42,628 bases of DNA from assembly GCA_034189865.1 (NCBI GenBank), contig JAXHTV010000021.1, forward strand, positions 1 to 42,628, in the 5' to 3' direction. This DNA is from Pseudomonadota bacterium (lineage in GTDB: Bacteria; Pseudomonadota; Gammaproteobacteria; UBA5335). Made by a program: the position numbers and the translations under genes. Below the pieces are notes generated by a model that worked only from the letters and a program-made list of their open reading frames with translations, was not told where the DNA came from and did no database searches. Of this stretch, positions 41,340 to 42,628 are shown one piece after another (positions within the stretch are counted from its first letter, which is position 1; each line of letters starts with the position of its first letter).

Positions 41340-42628
41340 CTATTGACCGGTCGGCGCAAAAGCGTTCCGCAGGGTCGGATCGGCGCGGAACCAGGCGAGT
41401 TTCTCGTGCAACCGAACCACCTCTCCGACAATCACCAGGGTCGGCGGCACCAAGGGTTGCTCATTGGCGCGTTCGGCCAACCGCGCCAAATCGCTGATGA
41501 TCACACGTTGTGCCGGCGTGGTACCTTGCTGAATCAGCGCCGCGGGATGTTCTGGCGAAAGCCCGCGGTCGATCAGCTGCTGGCAAATCTTTTCAAGGCC
41601 CTGCAGGCCCATGTAGATCACCACAGTATGGTTGGGTTGAGTCAGCGTCGCCCAATCCAGATCCACGCCACCGTCTTTCGGATGCCCGGTGACGAAACTG
41701 CAGGAATGCGCATGATCGCGGTGGGTCAACGGAATGCCCGCGTAGGCCGCACACCCCGAAGCGGCGGTAATACCCGGTACCACTTGGAACGGGATACCGA
41801 ATTGCATGAGACTTTCAATTTCCTCCCCGCCTCGCCCGAAGATGAACGGATCACCGCCTTTCAAACGAAGCACCCGCTTTCCTTCACGGGCATGTTCCAC
41901 CAGCAGTGAATTGATGTCCGACTGAGGCAAGGCATGGTTTTTACGCGCCTTACCCACGTAGATGCGTTCGGCATCCTTGCGGACCAAATCCAAAATCCCC
42001 GGTGATACCAAGCGGTCGTATAGAACCACGTCTGCCTTTTGCATCAGACGGAGGGCACGAAAGGTGAGCAGGTCGGGATCCCCTGGCCCCGCCCCGACCA
42101 GATAAACTTCTCCGGTTAAGTGATTCCGCTTTTCCGAACCCTGCTCCAGCATGACCTGAAGCAACCGGCTGGCTTCATCCTCCCGACCGGCCAACATATG
42201 TTCGGCCACCGGGCCGTCGAGCACCGATTCCCAAAAACGTAGCCGCGCCGAACTGCCGGAAATCCGCGCCTTCACTTGGGCTCTGAATGACTGCGCAAGC
42301 GCCGCCAAACGTCCATATCCGGCCGGTAACATGACCTCCAAGCGGGCGCGCCACAAACGGGTCAACACCGGAGCCGCTCCGCCACTGGATATCCCGATCA
42401 CGAGCGGCGATCGATCCACCACCGCCGGAACGATGAACGACGATCTCTCCGGGTCATCGACGACGTTGACGGGGATCTGCCGCTCATCACACCGGCGAGA
42501 TACCTCGTCATTGATGCAAACATCATCCGTGGCGGCCACCACGACGTGCGCGCCTTCAATGTGGCGGGCGTGAAAAGGCTCCGGCAACCAGCGAATCTGA
42601 TTGCCATCCGCCAAGTCACGTAAGCCAT
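41340..42628 (-). CDS. cysG: Siroheme synthase CysG, trifunctional (5' end outside window)
   Basis: The frame runs to the right edge with 429 visible codons plus stop, so roughly the first 40-50 residues, including the NAD-binding Gly motif, are outside the window. The dehydrogenase/ferrochelatase part shows [40 protein letters not shown] and [17 protein letters not shown]. The SAM-dependent uroporphyrinogen-III methyltransferase part shows [67 protein letters not shown] and VVIYMGL. The enzyme makes siroheme for sulfite and nitrite reductases. A TTG at 42614 is in frame but is not the true start, because homology continues upstream ([13 protein letters not shown]). Confidence 0.97.
   Translation of the reverse strand, partial: GLRDLADGNQIRWLPEPFHARHIEGAHVVVAATDDVCINDEVSRRCDERQIPVNVVDDPERSSFIVPAVVDRSPLVIGISSGGAAPVLTRLWRARLEVMLPAGYGRLAALAQSFRAQVKARISGSSARLRFWESVLDGPVAEHMLAGREDEASRLLQVMLEQGSEKRNHLTGEVYLVGAGPGDPDLLTFRALRLMQKADVVLYDRLVSPGILDLVRKDAERIYVGKARKNHALPQSDINSLLVEHAREGKRVLRLKGGDPFIFGRGGEEIESLMQFGIPFQVVPGITAASGCAAYAGIPLTHRDHAHSCSFVTGHPKDGGVDLDWATLTQPNHTVVIYMGLQGLEKICQQLIDRGLSPEHPAALIQQGTTPAQRVIISDLARLAERANEQPLVPPTLVIVGEVVRLHEKLAWFRADPTLRNAFAPTGQ

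Overview
The window is a gammaproteobacterial chromosome segment. The supporting evidence is family content only: a fused siroheme synthase CysG, convergent ppk/ppx genes, a YccA-type Bax-inhibitor-1 protein, a Mpo1-like protein, bacterial-type tRNAs with encoded CCA, and a type VI secretion system (T6SS) arranged like Pseudomonas H2 / Vibrio-type (subtype i1) clusters. I cannot name a genus. No IS element, CRISPR array or rRNA was seen.

About three quarters of the window (1-32811, all minus strand, so transcription runs right to left) is one apparently complete T6SS locus. In transcription order it holds: tagH (FHA protein), tssJ, tssK, tssL, tssM, a tagF-pppA fusion, a Ser/Thr kinase (ppkA/stk1-like), an unrecognised one-TM protein, tssA, tssB, tssC, tssE, tssF, tssG, clpV (tssH), a VasH-type sigma-54 activator, hcp (tssD), vgrG (tssI), and a VgrG-linked effector-loading cassette. 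The cassette consists of a small beta-rich 'tip-like' protein, a TIGR02270-type protein, a DUF2169 adaptor, a ketosynthase-fold protein without the nucleophile cysteine, a DUF4150 PAAR-like protein, and a large VasX / BTH_I2691-like effector cut by the left edge. Every core Tss component (A-M) is present and apparently intact. The membrane complex is TssJLM, the baseplate TssEFGK plus VgrG and PAAR-like tip, and the tube and sheath Hcp and TssBC, with TssA for assembly and ClpV for sheath recycling. Control appears layered: VasH with sigma-54 for transcription, and a kinase/phosphatase/FHA/TagF set for post-translational firing control.

The right quarter is housekeeping DNA. From left to right it holds: tRNA-Leu(UAA) (minus, directly upstream of the T6SS operon); a 72-aa unknown gene and ispG (plus); a fructosamine-kinase family gene (minus, TTG start); a Fur-box-like palindrome inside a good sigma-70-type promoter that leads to a 21-codon hydrophobic micro-ORF (plus); ppk (plus) meeting ppx (minus) with overlapping stop codons; a Mpo1/DUF962-like gene and tRNA-Ser(UGA) (minus); yccA-like (plus); a strong bidirectional terminator; and cysG (minus, cut by the right edge).

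The stretches most worth a second look are the effector-loading cassette (1-6637), the unrecognised membrane gene at 21272-21907, the inverted-repeat-rich region upstream of hcp, and the Fur-box/micro-ORF locus at 35795-35943.
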